DNA of 16,395 nt, taken from an uncultured Oscillospiraceae bacterium. GTDB taxonomy: Bacteria; Bacillota; Clostridia; Oscillospirales; Acutalibacteraceae. Positions 8,301-13,768 of this stretch are shown piece by piece. Position numbers and translations under genes: made by a program. The notes under the pieces are model-generated. The model did no database searches and was not told the DNA's origin. It saw only the letters and a list, made by a program, of their open reading frames with translations. The stretch spans positions 1 to 16,395 of the forward strand of contig URYP01000042.1 of assembly GCA_900552115.1 (NCBI GenBank), given 5' to 3'. Position 1 is the first letter of the stretch, and each line of letters opens with the position of its first letter.

Positions 8301-9088
8301 TCTTCGCGCGCCGCGTAATACGCGGACAGCGCCTCTTCGATAGCCCCGGACAGCGCGCCCTTTTCAATGTCTATTTGGGTCAGCCGTGTCAGGAACGTGG
8401 TGTGGCGGCAGTGATCCGACCAATATGTATCGATCACTTTCAGCTCCGTCAGGGTGGGATCGCGGTGTTCCTCGTCCCGGAAATAATCACGGCAGAAAGC
8501 CAGATCGGCAGCCGACATGGCAAAGCCCATCTCTTTCCAGAAAGCGGTGATCTCATCTTCAGACATACCGATAAAGCCTTCCACCCGTTTCACATCATCC
8601 GGGCGGTCGGCGGACATTATCACGGTCTGCGGCTTCTCGAGAGAGGCGCGGCGTGACTCGACCGGATTGATGAGATAATCCTGAACCCGCTCAAAATCCA
8701 CGGGCGACAGGCCGCCTTTTAGGCAGACCACCCGCGCGGTCGCCACCTGGGGACGTTCCCCCTGTGTCAAAAGCTGTACGCACTGGGCCGCCGAGTCCGC
8801 CCGCTGGTCATACTGGCCGGGCAGATATTCCATGGCGAACACCTGCCAACCACTGTCCACCGGCAGCGTCTCGTCATATACCATATCGGCGTTCGGCTCG
8901 GAAAACACCGTCCCCCGCGCGCGCTCGAATTCTTCTGCGGACAGCCCCTCCACATCATACCGGTTGACGAGCCGCAGGGCCTCGATCGAGGTCATCCCCA
9001 GATTCTCCCGCAAATCGTCCAGCATTTGCTGGGCCTCCACATCAAAGCCTTTTCGTTTTTCCACGAATACCCGAATTACGTCCGACAT
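5315..9088 (-). CDS. purL: Phosphoribosylformylglycinamidine synthase, single-chain clostridial type
   Basis: A 1257-aa FGAM synthase of purine synthesis. It converts FGAR plus glutamine and ATP to FGAM in the cytosol. The N-terminal third holds the linker and first AIRS-like half (TYWSDHCRHTTFLT, FKNETHNHPTEIEPFGGAAT). The middle holds the second half (SIGGKDSMSG). From about residue 996 there is a class I glutaminase domain (PVFPGTNCEYD, LPGGFSGGDE). Its nucleophile is Cys1098 in GICNGFQ, and the His1228/Glu1230 pair is in CHSER. Length and fusion match the clostridial/proteobacterial one-chain forms, so separate purS and purQ are not needed. The ATG at 9088 is chosen for its AGGAGG 9 nt upstream; the frame extends to 9115 without another RBS. 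It has its own promoter and a structured leader. Confidence 0.96.
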   Translation of the reverse strand: MSDVIRVFVEKRKGFDVEAQQMLDDLRENLGMTSIEALRLVNRYDVEGLSAEEFERARGTVFSEPNADMVYDETLPVDSGWQVFAMEYLPGQYDQRADSAAQCVQLLTQGERPQVATARVVCLKGGLSPVDFERVQDYLINPVESRRASLEKPQTVIMSADRPDDVKRVEGFIGMSEDEITAFWKEMGFAMSAADLAFCRDYFRDEEHRDPTLTELKVIDTYWSDHCRHTTFLTRLTQIDIEKGALSGAIEEALSAYYAAREEVYGERLPQKNVSLMDMATMGMRLLKKQGKIPDLDESEEINACSIEVPVVIDGKTERWLVQFKNETHNHPTEIEPFGGAATCLGGAIRDPLSGRAYVYQAMRVTGSGDPRVSLEDTLEGKLPSRKITTGAASGYSSYGNQIGLATGQVAELYDPGYVAKRLEIGAVVGASPKDNVVREVPAAGDVIVLLGGRTGRDGCGGATGSSKAHTSESIDTCGAEVQKGNPPTERKIQRLFRDGRISRMIKRCNDFGAGGVCVAIGELAPGLKIDLDQVPKKYEGLDGTELAISESQERMAVVLDPADVEAFIAAAGEENLEATAVAVVTAEERLRMSWRGDRIVDVSRAFLDTNGVTQTAKAVITAPNPDTDYRTMVPSGLSIIPLPQAFKENLRRLEVACQKGLVERFDASIGASTVNMPFAGRYQLTPEEGMVAKLPVLTGETDTATAMTYGFMPGISRWSPFHGAAYAVTLSLAKLAATGAEPFKARLTFQEYFERLRDVPQRWGKPAAALLGAFLAQKEFGVPSIGGKDSMSGSFNEMDVPPTLVSFALGMTEASKTGTAAFQKSGSLVAFLPLPVDEKTLLPDFEKTKVLYDEVAQLVRFGVANAAGVVREGGLAATIARMSFGNKIGFAFNQDIDRQTLFAPLAGSLVLELKEGDMCLEGLSYTLVGSTIAEEEIILDGEALELDDLIHAWMEPLEPIFPVNAKPASVMTPQVKLYEQRNIQPPAVRTAKPRVFIPVFPGTNCEYDTARAFERAGAQADTLVVKNLTPAGIEETIDRMEKAIRAAQIVMLPGGFSGGDEPDGSGKFIATTLRNPRLAEAIADLLGNRDGLMLGICNGFQALIKLGLVPYGEIRPLTDSAPTLTFNSLGRHVSRMVYTRVSSVKSPWLAGCEAGDIHCVPVSHGEGRFIADEAVMQQLVANGQVATQYVDLSGEPAGETIWNPNGSVCAVEGITSPDGRVFGKMCHSERRGEDLYRNVPGEKDQKLFESGVRYFA

Positions 9089-9203
9089 GGTTCTATTCCT
9101 CCTGCTCAACAGCATTTATTACTTAAAAACGCAAAACAGAAGAAGGGCCGCGCCCACCGGGGCGCTATAGACTCTTCTCCCAACTCTGCGAGGCAAAGCC
9201 TCG
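9089..9203 (-). promoter_or_regulatory. Structured 5' leader of purL, candidate attenuator
   Basis: The minus-strand leader is about 115 nt from the predicted start site to the purL ATG. It opens with a perfect 6-bp hairpin (9189-9194 with 9198-9203, three-base loop). A two-part hairpin follows: 9150-9155 with 9160-9165 (GCGCCC/GGGCGC, four-base loop), enclosed by a second helix, 9138-9143 with 9173-9178 (AGAAGA/TCTTCT). On the transcript this is followed by GTTTTGCGTTTTT, a terminator-like U-rich tail, with the purL RBS further on. This suggests premature termination control. I do not see the conserved three-way-junction sequences of the guanine/adenine riboswitch. Ligand or factor is unknown. 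Confidence 0.5.
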
Positions 9204-9208
9204 TAGCC

Positions 9209-9217
9209 ATTGTATCA
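9209..9217 (-). promoter_or_regulatory. purL promoter (extended -10)
   Basis: Minus-strand TGATACAAT gives an extended -10 (TGn plus TACAAT, one mismatch to TATAAT). The -35 region at 17-bp spacing (TTTCCC) is weak, which fits an extended -10 promoter. Start of transcription is expected about 9202, immediately at the first leader hairpin. The surrounding AATTATGRTAYAAT-type sequence is nearly the same as at the left-edge promoter. Confidence 0.6.
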
Positions 9218-9292
9218 TAATTTTTCCATCAGGGAAATAGACAACAACAAAATATTTCCTTAATTCTTCGCTTTTTCGTCCCTGTACAACGT

Positions 9293-9318
9293 GAAAAAGG
9301 CGGGGAGCCAACCCCGCC
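9293..9318 (-). terminator. Rho-independent terminator of the 47-aa gene
   Basis: A perfect 7-bp GC stem, 9299-9305 with 9312-9318 (GGCGGGG/CCCCGCC), closes on a six-base loop. On the minus strand it is followed directly by TTTTTC (9298-9293). It lies about 29 nt past the stop of the small minus-strand gene and about 75 nt before the purL -10, insulating purL from it. Confidence 0.85.
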
Positions 9319-9346
9319 CTTTATCCGGTTATACACGTCCCCGCGT

Positions 9347-9490
9347 TCATCGCTCCGAATGCGCGACCGCGTACTCTTCAAAAAAAATCATGGCGTCCAG
9401 ATCTCCCGCCGGAAAAACAATCGGCGGACGCGCTGCGCAGTCCGTCTGCTCGCTTTTTTCCGGTTGGAGCTGGGTTTCCTGTTCTGACAT
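9347..9490 (-). CDS. Small acidic protein, 47 aa, unknown function
   Basis: A short gene with complete expression signals. On the minus strand AGGAGG lies about 11 nt before the ATG at 9488-9490. The frame runs 47 codons to TGA at 9347-9349 and a strong terminator follows. The protein begins MSEQETQLQPEKSEQ and ends FFEEYAVAHSER. It is polar and acidic in its first half (net charge about -7 overall), with a short hydrophobic core PPIVFPAGDLDAMIFF near residues 22-37. There is one Cys (18), and no signal peptide or membrane helix. I do not recognise the family. It is divergent from alr. A larger overlapping reading (9378-9584) lacks these signals. Confidence 0.65.
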   Translation of the reverse strand: MSEQETQLQPEKSEQTDCAARPPIVFPAGDLDAMIFFEEYAVAHSER

Positions 9491-9528
9491 TGCTTCCGTT
9501 CCCTCCTGCCTGTACTTGACTACCTAAC

Positions 9529-9558
9529 AGTATATGCAAAAAGACATTGATTATTTCA
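9529..9558 (-). promoter_or_regulatory. Possible promoter for the 47-aa gene
   Basis: Minus-strand TATACT (9529-9534) is a good -10 about 39 nt upstream of the small gene's ATG. The -35 is poor: TGAAAT (9553-9558) at 18 bp, or GTGAAA at 19 bp. It overlaps the divergent alr promoter, so the two may interfere with each other. Confidence 0.35.
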
Positions 9559-9575
9559 CGAATTCTGCGTATAAT
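9547..9575 (+). promoter_or_regulatory. alr promoter
   Basis: TTGATT (9547-9552) and a consensus TATAAT (9570-9575) are separated by exactly 17 bp, about 90 nt before the alr ATG. This is a strong sigma-A match. The 5' untranslated region contains a 12-bp palindrome at 9602-9613. Confidence 0.75.
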
Positions 9576-9601
9576 GAAGAACAATTATTCTACTGTTTTA
9601 T

Positions 9602-9613
9602 AACCCATGGGTT
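9602..9613. promoter_or_regulatory. 12-bp perfect palindrome in alr leader
   Basis: AACCCATGGGTT is its own reverse complement. It lies about 27 bp downstream of the alr -10, a position where a bound repressor could block transcription. A further GGTTT/AAACC inverted pair overlaps its right side (9610-9614 with 9620-9624). No matching transcription factor is in view, so operator function is speculative. Confidence 0.25.
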
Positions 9614-9664
9614 TCTGGTAAACCATTTCCATTCACACGATCAATCCGGAAAAGAGGCTGTTTC

Positions 9665-10852
9665 ATGACAGATTTTTTGAAACGCACCTGGGTACAGGTG
9701 GATCTCGATGCCATCGCACATAATTATCAGGTCATACAAAAGTCCCTGTCGGACGGATGCCGTCCCATCGCCATTGTCAAGGCGGACGCATACGGCCACG
9801 GCGCGGTACCGGTTTCTAAAGCGCTGCAAAAAGCAGGAGCGGATTTTTTTGGCGTCTCCAATCTGGAAGAGGCGCTGCAGCTCCGTCGGGGCGGTATCAC
9901 CCAACCAATCCTGATCCTGGCGTATACCCCGCCGGAGGAAGCCTGCCGCCTGGCCGAACACGATATCATCCAGACGGTTCTGACCCTGGACAACGCCTGC
10001 CGGCTGAATAACGCGGCGGCCGAAAGCGGCTGTACTGTACGGGTACATATCAAGCTGGATACCGGGATGAGCCGGATTGGTCTGCCCTGCCGCGAACCGG
10101 AGGACCTGCGGGAGGCTGTGGAGGAGGCGGCGGCAATTTGTCGTCTGCCCCACCTAAAAGTGGAAGGCATATTTACCCATTTTGCTTCGGCGGATGAAGC
10201 CCAGGATGGGGGGTACACCCGCCTCCAGTACGAACGATTCATCCGGGTGGCCGACCAGCTGGAGGAGAAGGGATATTCCATCCCCGTGCGGCATTGCTGC
10301 AACAGCGCCGCTACGATGGTGCATCCGGATATGCACCTTGACCGGGTGCGGCCCGGCATTATCCTCTATGGGCTGGCGCCCGACGCCACCTGGATGCAGG
10401 AGCTGTTGGATCTGCGGCCGGCCATGGAGCTGAAAACCGTGGTATCCATGGTGAAAACCATTCCCGCCAGTACGCCGGTGAGCTATAACCGCACCTTTAC
10501 AACCGCGCACCCCACGGCGGTAGCGACCGTACCCATCGGTTATGCGGACGGCTATCCCCGCGCCATGTCCGGACGGGCGCGGATGCTGGTTAACGGCCGG
10601 CCCGCACCGGTAATCGGCCGGGTGTGCATGGACCAGTGCATGCTGGACGTCACCGGTATACCCGGCGTGGATGCCGGCAGCGTGGTCACCGTGTTCGGCC
10701 GGGATGGAGACGTGGTCATCCCGGTGGAGGAAGTGGCGGCGCTGAGCGGCACCATATCGTATGAAACGGTTTGCCTGATTGGCAAGCGGGTGCCCCGCGT
10801 CTACCTGCAGGGCGGCCAGGTGGTCGGGCATCTCGACTATATTGCGCCATAA
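9665..10852 (+). CDS. alr: Alanine racemase
   Basis: A 395-aa PLP-dependent racemase that interconverts L- and D-alanine for peptidoglycan; cytosolic and usually a homodimer. The N-terminal TIM barrel carries the PLP lysine K39 in AIVKADAYGHG. Further motifs are LDTGMSRIG (R137), VEGIFTHFASAD (about 166-177), HCCNSAAT (about 210-217) and the phosphate-binding RVRPGIILYG (about 227-236). The second catalytic base is Tyr274 in PVSYNRTF. The C-terminal beta domain has VPIGYADGYPR and GRVCMDQCMLDV. Length is normal (family about 370-400). The ATG at 9665 is preceded by a modest AAAAGAGG. It is monocistronic: its own promoter lies 90 nt upstream and an inverted repeat lies downstream. Confidence 0.96.
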   Translation: MTDFLKRTWVQVDLDAIAHNYQVIQKSLSDGCRPIAIVKADAYGHGAVPVSKALQKAGADFFGVSNLEEALQLRRGGITQPILILAYTPPEEACRLAEHDIIQTVLTLDNACRLNNAAAESGCTVRVHIKLDTGMSRIGLPCREPEDLREAVEEAAAICRLPHLKVEGIFTHFASADEAQDGGYTRLQYERFIRVADQLEEKGYSIPVRHCCNSAATMVHPDMHLDRVRPGIILYGLAPDATWMQELLDLRPAMELKTVVSMVKTIPASTPVSYNRTFTTAHPTAVATVPIGYADGYPRAMSGRARMLVNGRPAPVIGRVCMDQCMLDVTGIPGVDAGSVVTVFGRDGDVVIPVEEVAALSGTISYETVCLIGKRVPRVYLQGGQVVGHLDYIAP

Positions 10853-10912
10853 ACACACAAAACCATAAGATGCCGCTGCCGGACAGTATGGAACGAACCG
10901 GCGCGCCTACAT

Positions 10913-10951
10913 ACAAACGGTCCTGCGGCAATATGCCGCAGGACCGTTTGT
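10913..10951 (+). terminator. 17-bp perfect inverted repeat after alr, probable terminator
   Basis: Positions 10913-10929 pair perfectly with 10935-10951 around the loop AATAT, a very stable hairpin about 60 nt after the alr stop. There is no clean U-tract, but the 3' arm ends GTTTGT and continues CCTTAT, and the 5' arm starts ACAAAC. A terminator with its U-run inside the stem is the likeliest reading. A transcript-stabilising or protein-binding hairpin is possible. Confidence 0.5.
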
Positions 10952-11077
10952 CCTTATGCCGCGAAATGCAGGTCAAACATCGTGGGGAGGCTATACCCGC
11001 CGCCCCCAGTTCCTAGCATAAAAAAAGACATCTTTTCGTATGATGATTACTAATTGAATCACGGAAGGGTGAGCAGG

Positions 11078-11755
11078 ATGAATCAAAACCAGTCCCTACA
11101 GGTACAGGCGAAATCTTTACAGGGTTCTTTTAAAGAAGGAGACGCCAATATTTTAACGTATAAAATCGAGTATCCCTTTTTTACATCCACACGGTACGAA
11201 ATGTGTCTTAACAAACTCAACCGGTTTTATCAGGAGCAGGCGCAAACCTATCAGCGCTATGTGGAGACCGAATTATACCTGGCTGCCAAGGAACAATACG
11301 CATTTGCAATGGAAAAGGGCTTTCCGGTTATGGAATACCAAGCGGTTCAGGCTTTTACCATGACCTACCAGCAGGGCTGTATCCTCAGCCTGTACAGGGA
11401 AACGTACGAATTTACGGGAGGCGCCCACGGCAGCACGGTGCGCGATTCCCAGACCTGGAATCTGCAGGGCTGCCGCCAGCTCACATTAACAGATCTGATT
11501 CTCTGCGGACCCGACCCGAAAACGTATATCGTGCAGGAAGCTGTGCGGCAGATCCGGCAGGACCCGGATATTTATTTTGAAGATTCGCAGGAACGGCTGT
11601 CGGATGCCTTCCGGCCGGAAAGTTTTTATGCCGCATCCGACGGGCTGGTGGTGTATTACCAGCAATACGACATTGCCCCTTACTCCAGCGGCATCCGTAC
11701 CTTTTTGCTTCCTTACGGCGAATGTGTCCGCAATCCTCTGCAAACCTGTTTTTAA
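11078..11755 (+). CDS. DUF3298 / RsiV-like domain protein
   Basis: A 225-aa protein built like the extracytoplasmic part of RsiV and PdaC-type proteins. The N-terminal half (about 25-120) is DUF4163-like with YKIEYPFF and the hallmark FTGGAHG (112-118). The C-terminal half (about 130-215) is DUF3298-like, ending YYQQYDIAPYSSGIRTFLLPY. In known relatives the module is a membrane-anchored anti-sigma factor that binds lysozyme, or sits beside an enzyme domain. Here there is no signal peptide, lipobox or membrane helix before the domain and no sigma factor beside it. The ATG at 11078 is preferred because AAGGGTGA lies 6-9 nt upstream; a TTG at 11054 would add eight residues without a better RBS. 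A possible -10, TATGAT at 11039-11044, lacks a clear -35. Function not assigned. Confidence 0.75.
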   Translation: MNQNQSLQVQAKSLQGSFKEGDANILTYKIEYPFFTSTRYEMCLNKLNRFYQEQAQTYQRYVETELYLAAKEQYAFAMEKGFPVMEYQAVQAFTMTYQQGCILSLYRETYEFTGGAHGSTVRDSQTWNLQGCRQLTLTDLILCGPDPKTYIVQEAVRQIRQDPDIYFEDSQERLSDAFRPESFYAASDGLVVYYQQYDIAPYSSGIRTFLLPYGECVRNPLQTCF

Positions 11756-11876
11756 TGCCCCCAAAAGACGGGAGTCTATCCGCTTTGTAACAGTGTCAAA
11801 ACGCCGTGGACATATCCCCAATAAAAAGCTTCCCCGTACCAAACGACACGCCTCTTTTGGCGCTCATCTTTATAAT
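11756..11876. other. Intergenic, no gene recognised
   Basis: Between the DUF3298 gene and the bidirectional terminator I see no ORF with a start and RBS, and no clear structure. Frames open across it are continuations of shadow frames. A TATAAT on the plus strand at about 11871-11876 abuts the terminator and has no convincing -35. Confidence 0.4.
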
Positions 11877-11911
11877 AAAATGGCTCTGCGGATTGTCCGC
11901 AGAGCCATTTT
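11877..11911. terminator. Bidirectional terminator between DUF3298 gene and kdgK
   Basis: Positions 11877-11892 pair perfectly with 11896-11911 (16 bp, three-base loop TTG), with A-run and T-run ends: AAAA on the left arm and TTTTTG on the right. It lies between converging genes, so it can end the plus-strand DUF3298 transcript and the minus-strand uxu operon (kdgK stop at 11984). Confidence 0.9.
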
Positions 11912-11983
11912 TGTTAACGGCAAATTCCCGCTTAAATTTTATGGCAACGATCTGCCTAATGATACGGGGCCATTCCGTCAGAA

Positions 11984-13000
11984 TTACCGCTGCACACGGC
12001 CGGAGCCGTCGCCGCCCATCAGGGACTTGACCTCGTCCACCGTCATCAGGTTAAAGTCGCCCTCGATGGTATGCTTCAGGCAGGAGGCCGCCACCGCGAA
12101 TTCCAGCGCCTGCTGGCAGTCGTAACCCTGCGTCAGGCCGTAGATCAGCCCGCCGCCGAAGCTGTCGCCGCCGCCCACCCGGTCAACAATCTGTATGGTG
12201 TACTTTTTGGAGGAATAGAATTCCTTGCCGTCGTACAGCAGCGCCGACCAGTTGTTGCAGGAGGCCGAAATCGACTCCCGCAGGGTAATGGCCACCTTAT
12301 CGAAATGGAACGCGTTGGTAAGCTGGCGGGCCACCGACTGGTAACCGGACAGGTTGATCTCGCCCTTGGTGATATCGGTCGCTTCGGCATGAATGCCGAA
12401 TACGTCGGCCGCATCTTCCTCGTTTGCGATCAACACATCGACATACTGCATCAGCTCGGACATGACCTGTTTGGCCTTGTCCCGCGTCCACAGTTTTTTG
12501 CGGTAGTTGAGGTCGCAGGAAACCGTTACGCCCTTTTCTTTCGCTTTTTTACAGGCTTCCAGCGTAATCGCTGCCGCATTATCGCTGATAGCCGGGGTGA
12601 TACCGGTAAAATGGAACCACTCGGCGCCCTCAAAAATGGCGTCCCAGTCAAAATCGGCAGGATCGGCTTCGGCAATCGCCGAGGCGGCCCGATCATAAAT
12701 CACCTTGGAGGGACGCTGAGACGCGCCCTTTTCGCAATAGTACACGCCCAGGCGGTCGCCGCCCATGGCAATGCGGGAGGTATCCACTCCCCAGCGGGCC
12801 AGTTCGCCCTTGCAGGCGCGGCCCATATCGTTTTTCGGCAGCTTGGTCACGAACCGGGCCGGCACGCCGTAACCCGCCAGCGACACGGCGACGTTCGCCT
12901 CGCCGCCGCCAAAGGTCACGTCCAGGCTTTTCGCCTGTAGCAGGCGCTGGTAGCCGGGAGGGGACAGACGCAGCATAATCTCGCCAAATGTAACAACCAT
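11984..13000 (-). CDS. kdgK: 2-keto-3-deoxygluconate kinase (PfkB family)
   Basis: A 338-aa ribokinase/PfkB-family sugar kinase, assigned to KDG phosphorylation (KDG + ATP to KDPG). The N-terminal segment is TFGEIMLRLSPPG, with the substrate-site GGGEANVAVSLAGYG (about 31-45). The C-terminal signature is DRVGGGDSFGGG, with catalytic base Asp279 and the anion-hole glycines before it. Specificity comes from family resemblance and from sitting after uxuA, uxuB and eda. Other PfkB sugars cannot be excluded from sequence alone, but the context is strong. AGAGGTG lies about 8 nt before the ATG. It is last in the operon, 131 nt after eda, and followed by a bidirectional terminator. Confidence 0.9.
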   Translation of the reverse strand: MVVTFGEIMLRLSPPGYQRLLQAKSLDVTFGGGEANVAVSLAGYGVPARFVTKLPKNDMGRACKGELARWGVDTSRIAMGGDRLGVYYCEKGASQRPSKVIYDRAASAIAEADPADFDWDAIFEGAEWFHFTGITPAISDNAAAITLEACKKAKEKGVTVSCDLNYRKKLWTRDKAKQVMSELMQYVDVLIANEEDAADVFGIHAEATDITKGEINLSGYQSVARQLTNAFHFDKVAITLRESISASCNNWSALLYDGKEFYSSKKYTIQIVDRVGGGDSFGGGLIYGLTQGYDCQQALEFAVAASCLKHTIEGDFNLMTVDEVKSLMGGDGSGRVQR

Positions 13001-13131
13001 GATATTGACACCTCTGTATGTAATTTAGAATAGACACATGAACCCGCTATATGCGGACATTTCTTTGCGAGGCCCGTTTCATCGGCAGGCTATGTCCCTG
13101 TTAAAAGAAGGCAGAGAAAACCGGCCAGGGT
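13001..13131 (-). other. 131-nt gap inside the uxu operon
   Basis: This is the only long spacer between uxu genes. No ORF, strong hairpin with U-tract, or good promoter is visible. There is a small inverted pair CCGC/GCGG (about 13048-13060) and an A/T-rich stretch with TATTCT just before the kdgK RBS, lacking a -35. kdgK is probably read through from eda; a weak internal promoter is possible. Confidence 0.35.
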
Positions 13132-13755
13132 TTACAGGCCGCGGGCCGCGCGGATGTTCTTTACGAACGCGGCCGCGTTTTCCTTTACGTCGCCCTTGAG
13201 CAGGCTGCTGCCCGCGCCAACCGCGACAGCGCCGGCTTTGATCCACTCGGCCACGTTGTCCACGCTCACGCCGCCGGTAGGCATCACGCGGGCATAGGGC
13301 AGCGGCCCTTTGATGGCCTTGATAAAGGCTGGGCCGAACAGCTCGCCGGGGAACAGCTTCAGCACGTCGGTACCGGCTTCCATGGCGGTAACCGCCTCGG
13401 TGATGGTGAGAATGCCCTGCATAACCGCTTTGCGGTACCGGTTGCAGAGTTTGACGACCTCTGCGTTAAAATGAGGCGATACCACAAACTCCGCGCCAGA
13501 TAAAATAGCGATGCGGGCCGTTTCGCTGTCTAGCACGGTACCCGCGCCCAAAATGATCTGGTCGCCGTATTTGCGGGCCAAATCCTCGATTACACGGTGG
13601 GCAAAGGGTACGGTGAAGGTCAATTCCACCGCCTTAATGCCGCCCGCGATGCAGTTTTCAACAATGCCCATGGCCTGCTGTGAGGTTTCTCCCCGGACAA
13701 CGGCCACCATACCGCTGTCTTCAATGGCCTGCAGCACCTGTTCTTTGGTTCTCAT
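13132..13755 (-). CDS. eda: KDPG/KHG aldolase
   Basis: A 207-aa class I aldolase, normal family length. It cleaves KDPG to pyruvate and glyceraldehyde-3-phosphate, the last step of the uronate route. The TIM-barrel motifs are clear: VVRGE (20-23 region), VELTFTVP with catalytic Glu44, LGAGTVLD (69-76), FVVSPHFN (90-97), the Schiff-base Lys133 in VLKLFPGE, and MPTGGV near the phosphate site. The position equivalent to the E. coli catalytic-site Arg49 is Thr here (ELTFTVP rather than EVTLRT), as in the TFTVP subgroup. The ATG at 13755 has AAGGAGG at ideal distance; the frame extends 14 codons upstream without an RBS and into uxuB, so that start is rejected. It lies 13 nt after uxuB. Confidence 0.94.
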   Translation of the reverse strand: MRTKEQVLQAIEDSGMVAVVRGETSQQAMGIVENCIAGGIKAVELTFTVPFAHRVIEDLARKYGDQIILGAGTVLDSETARIAILSGAEFVVSPHFNAEVVKLCNRYRKAVMQGILTITEAVTAMEAGTDVLKLFPGELFGPAFIKAIKGPLPYARVMPTGGVSVDNVAEWIKAGAVAVGAGSSLLKGDVKENAAAFVKNIRAARGL

Positions 13756-13768
13756 ACTCGTATCCTCC

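Noticed and set aside
7679..8656. A 325-codon open frame on the plus strand
   Set aside because: It lies wholly inside purL on the other strand, has no RBS, and its His/Arg/Gly-rich translation is typical of an antisense shadow in GC-rich coding DNA.
9089..9210. Guanine/adenine (purine) riboswitch before purL
   Set aside because: The leader is short and I see neither the paired loops nor the conserved junction sequences of that class; only generic hairpins are supported.
9291..9527. A 78-codon plus-strand frame
   Set aside because: It begins inside the terminator stem of the opposite-strand gene and has no RBS or family resemblance.
9378..9584. A 68-codon minus-strand frame overlapping the 47-aa gene
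   Set aside because: It starts upstream of the probable -10, has no RBS, and uses a different frame from the one with AGGAGG and a properly placed terminator.
11577..12125. A 182-codon plus-strand frame across the DUF3298 3' end and kdgK 3' end
   Set aside because: It runs through a bidirectional terminator and overlaps two real genes; no RBS.
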